Shown in pieces: positions 21,312-22,243 of a stretch of 22,243 nt of DNA (positions within the stretch are counted from its first letter, which is position 1; the number at the start of each line of letters is the position of its first letter). The notes beneath the pieces were generated by a model that worked only from the letters and a program-made list of their open reading frames with translations, did not search any database and was not told the DNA's origin. Location of the stretch: positions 1 to 22,243 of the forward strand of contig CAAHFI011049639.1 of NCBI GenBank assembly GCA_900893395.1. The letters are read 5' to 3'. A program made the translations under genes and the position numbers. This DNA is from Euglena gracilis (lineage: Eukaryota > Euglenozoa > Euglenophyceae > Euglenales > Euglenaceae).

Positions 21312-22167
21312 ATGAAGGCCTGGCATGGCCGATGCTCTGCCAGCTGCACTGCCAGCGACAGCGCTGGCTGCCGCCCTGCCACGCCACGGCGTCCGCCACT
21401 GCTCCTCCGCCAGCGCCACCCTCTCCGCCATTTCCTGCAGCTCCAGCGCCTGGCAGCGGGCACGCAGCGCCGCCGCCAACTCCAGCAGCCCAGCGCCGTG
21501 CTCCTGCCGCAGCGCGGCCCACGCCCGCTCCTCCGCCTCGGCCAGCGCGCCGCGCTGCCCGGCCTCGCCGCCGCCCCAGCCCCAGCACGGCCGCTGCTGG
21601 CGGGGCCTCGGCCACCGCCGCCACCGGCCACTGCCGCGGCCCAGGGCCACCGCCGCCGCCTCCGCGCGCTCCTCCTCCGGCGCGTCAGCCTGCGTCGCCG
21701 CCTCAGCCACCGCCACGGCGGCCACCGGCGGCGCCGTCAGGGCCGCAGGCGCTCCGCCGCCCGGCCCAGCTCCGCGCTTTGCTCGGCCACGGCCACGGCG
21801 GCCACGGCCAGCGCCAGCAGCTCGGCCGCGCCTGCAGCGCCACGCCCCCGAGGTCCACCGCCTGCTCCTCGGCCAGCCGCAGCGCCCGGCGGCCTCCGCC
21901 TGCTCCAGCCGCTCCACGGCCTGAGCCGCGGCCGCCGCACGGCTGCCCGGCTCCGCCTCCCGCAGGGCGGCCCAGACCGCCCGCTGCCCCGCCAGCAGCG
22001 CCGCCCGCCGCTCGCCCAGCCGCTCCACCTGCCGCCGCTCCACCGCCGCGTCGACGCCCCCTGCGCGTCCCGCAGCGCCTCCAGCTCGCGCCCAGCTGCG
22101 CCACCACCGCCCCCTCTCCTCCAGCGCCTCCTGTCCCGCCCATGCCACGGCTTCGCCATATGCTGGG
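21300..22167 (-). CDS. Coding block of unit 19, frame broken
   Basis: At 868 nt it is 14 short, with losses throughout. The complete block lies inside the window although the unit does not. Confidence 0.35.
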
Positions 22168-22243
22168 CTGAGAACAGCTGTGGGGCGGGGGCGCCAGGTG
22201 GGCCGAGGTTGCCACCACCACAGTTTGCACAAAAAATAAACCC
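21312..22243 (-). repeat. Unit 19, partial (932 bases, right edge)
   Basis: The window ends inside this unit's spacer, just after the AATAAA-containing stretch. The coding block 21300-22167 carries many small losses. Confidence 0.97.

Larger units (their letters stand above)
1..22243 (-). repeat. Tandem array of a 1,194-bp unit, about 18.8 copies
   Basis: The same unit recurs head to tail throughout. The landmark ATGAAGGCCTGG starts at 1179, 2358, 3501, 4691, 5882, 7073, 8258, 9452, 10645, 11839, 13032, 14225, 15413, 16584, 17772, 18952, 20133 and 21312. The two undamaged units (8258 and 10645) are exactly 1,194 bp and the rest are 1,143-1,193 bp through small deletions. Both edges of the window fall inside the repeat, so there is no flank to anchor it. 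The unit is not built from a short satellite motif: it has a coding-like block of 882 bp and a distinct spacer of 312 bp. Strand is given as minus because the best coding frame lies there. It could be a repeated exon, a tandem gene family or a gene-derived macrosatellite. Confidence 0.99.

Noticed and set aside
1-22243. CRISPR array
   Set aside because: The repeat is 1.2 kb and contiguous with no unique spacers, and no cas-like gene is present.
1-22243. Bacterial high-GC genome (for example an actinobacterium)
   Set aside because: No ribosome binding sites, operons or recognisable bacterial genes. The regular GC-rich block and mixed-composition spacer with AATAAA and acceptor-like sites looks eukaryotic, though GC content alone would have allowed it.
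1-22243. Trypanosomatid or dinoflagellate tandem gene array
   Set aside because: Tandem genes with pyrimidine tract plus AG would fit, but the Ala/Glu frame has no ATG close after the acceptor, and Arg CGG and Gly GGG are used freely. Not fully excluded.
1-22243. Ribosomal RNA, histone or snRNA gene repeat
   Set aside because: No conserved rRNA, histone or snRNA sequence can be recognised in the unit.
1-22243. Avian W-chromosome XhoI or EcoRI satellite families
   Set aside because: Those are built of short internal repeats with alternating A and T tracts. This unit has no such structure.
1-22243. Retroelement, DNA transposon or virus-derived sequence
   Set aside because: No terminal repeats other than the tandem units, no reverse transcriptase, transposase or capsid-like motifs in any frame.

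Overview
The whole window is one head-to-tail tandem array with no unique flanking sequence. The consensus unit is 1,194 bp. It is present 17 times complete, plus a nearly complete copy at the left edge and a 932-base partial copy at the right edge, about 18.8 copies in all. The array runs off both edges, so its true length cannot be seen here.

Each unit has two compartments. The first is an 882-bp, extremely GC-rich block. Read on the minus strand it is an open frame of 294 codons with about 91% G or C at third positions (hand count on the unit at 8258-9451). It encodes an Ala/Glu/Leu/Arg/Val-rich, lysine-free, probably helical or coiled-coil segment. The second is a 312-bp spacer of mixed composition. 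On the plus strand it carries AATAAA motifs, CACA-rich stretches and long G runs. On the minus strand it is pyrimidine-rich and ends in CAG acceptor-like trinucleotides just before the coding block. Both lengths (882 and 312) are multiples of three. A single in-frame TGA per unit lies in the spacer just after the block. Two models fit: (a) a repeated exon/intron unit of a giant modular protein, with symmetric phase-2 boundaries but a weak donor site, or (b) a tandem gene family or macrosatellite in which each copy is an independent or decayed gene. The sequence alone does not decide between them. I do not recognise the protein family.

The organism is most likely a eukaryote. Codon preference (CTG, GTG, GAG, CAG, GCG/GCC, with CGG and GGG used freely) fits a GC-rich vertebrate gene, such as one on a bird microchromosome, better than Chlamydomonas or Leishmania, where CGC and GGC dominate. 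This is a low-confidence inference.

Copies differ almost only by short indels, mainly one- or two-base deletions in homopolymers or GC-rich runs. I saw no clear substitution in the ten units from 3501 to 15412. Units in the middle (about 3501-14224) are nearly identical, while those toward both edges carry many indels. This pattern looks like incomplete long-read consensus polishing toward contig ends rather than evolutionary decay, so the frame breaks in the edge units should not be read as real pseudogenes. No tRNA, rRNA, CRISPR, transposon or other independent gene was found.
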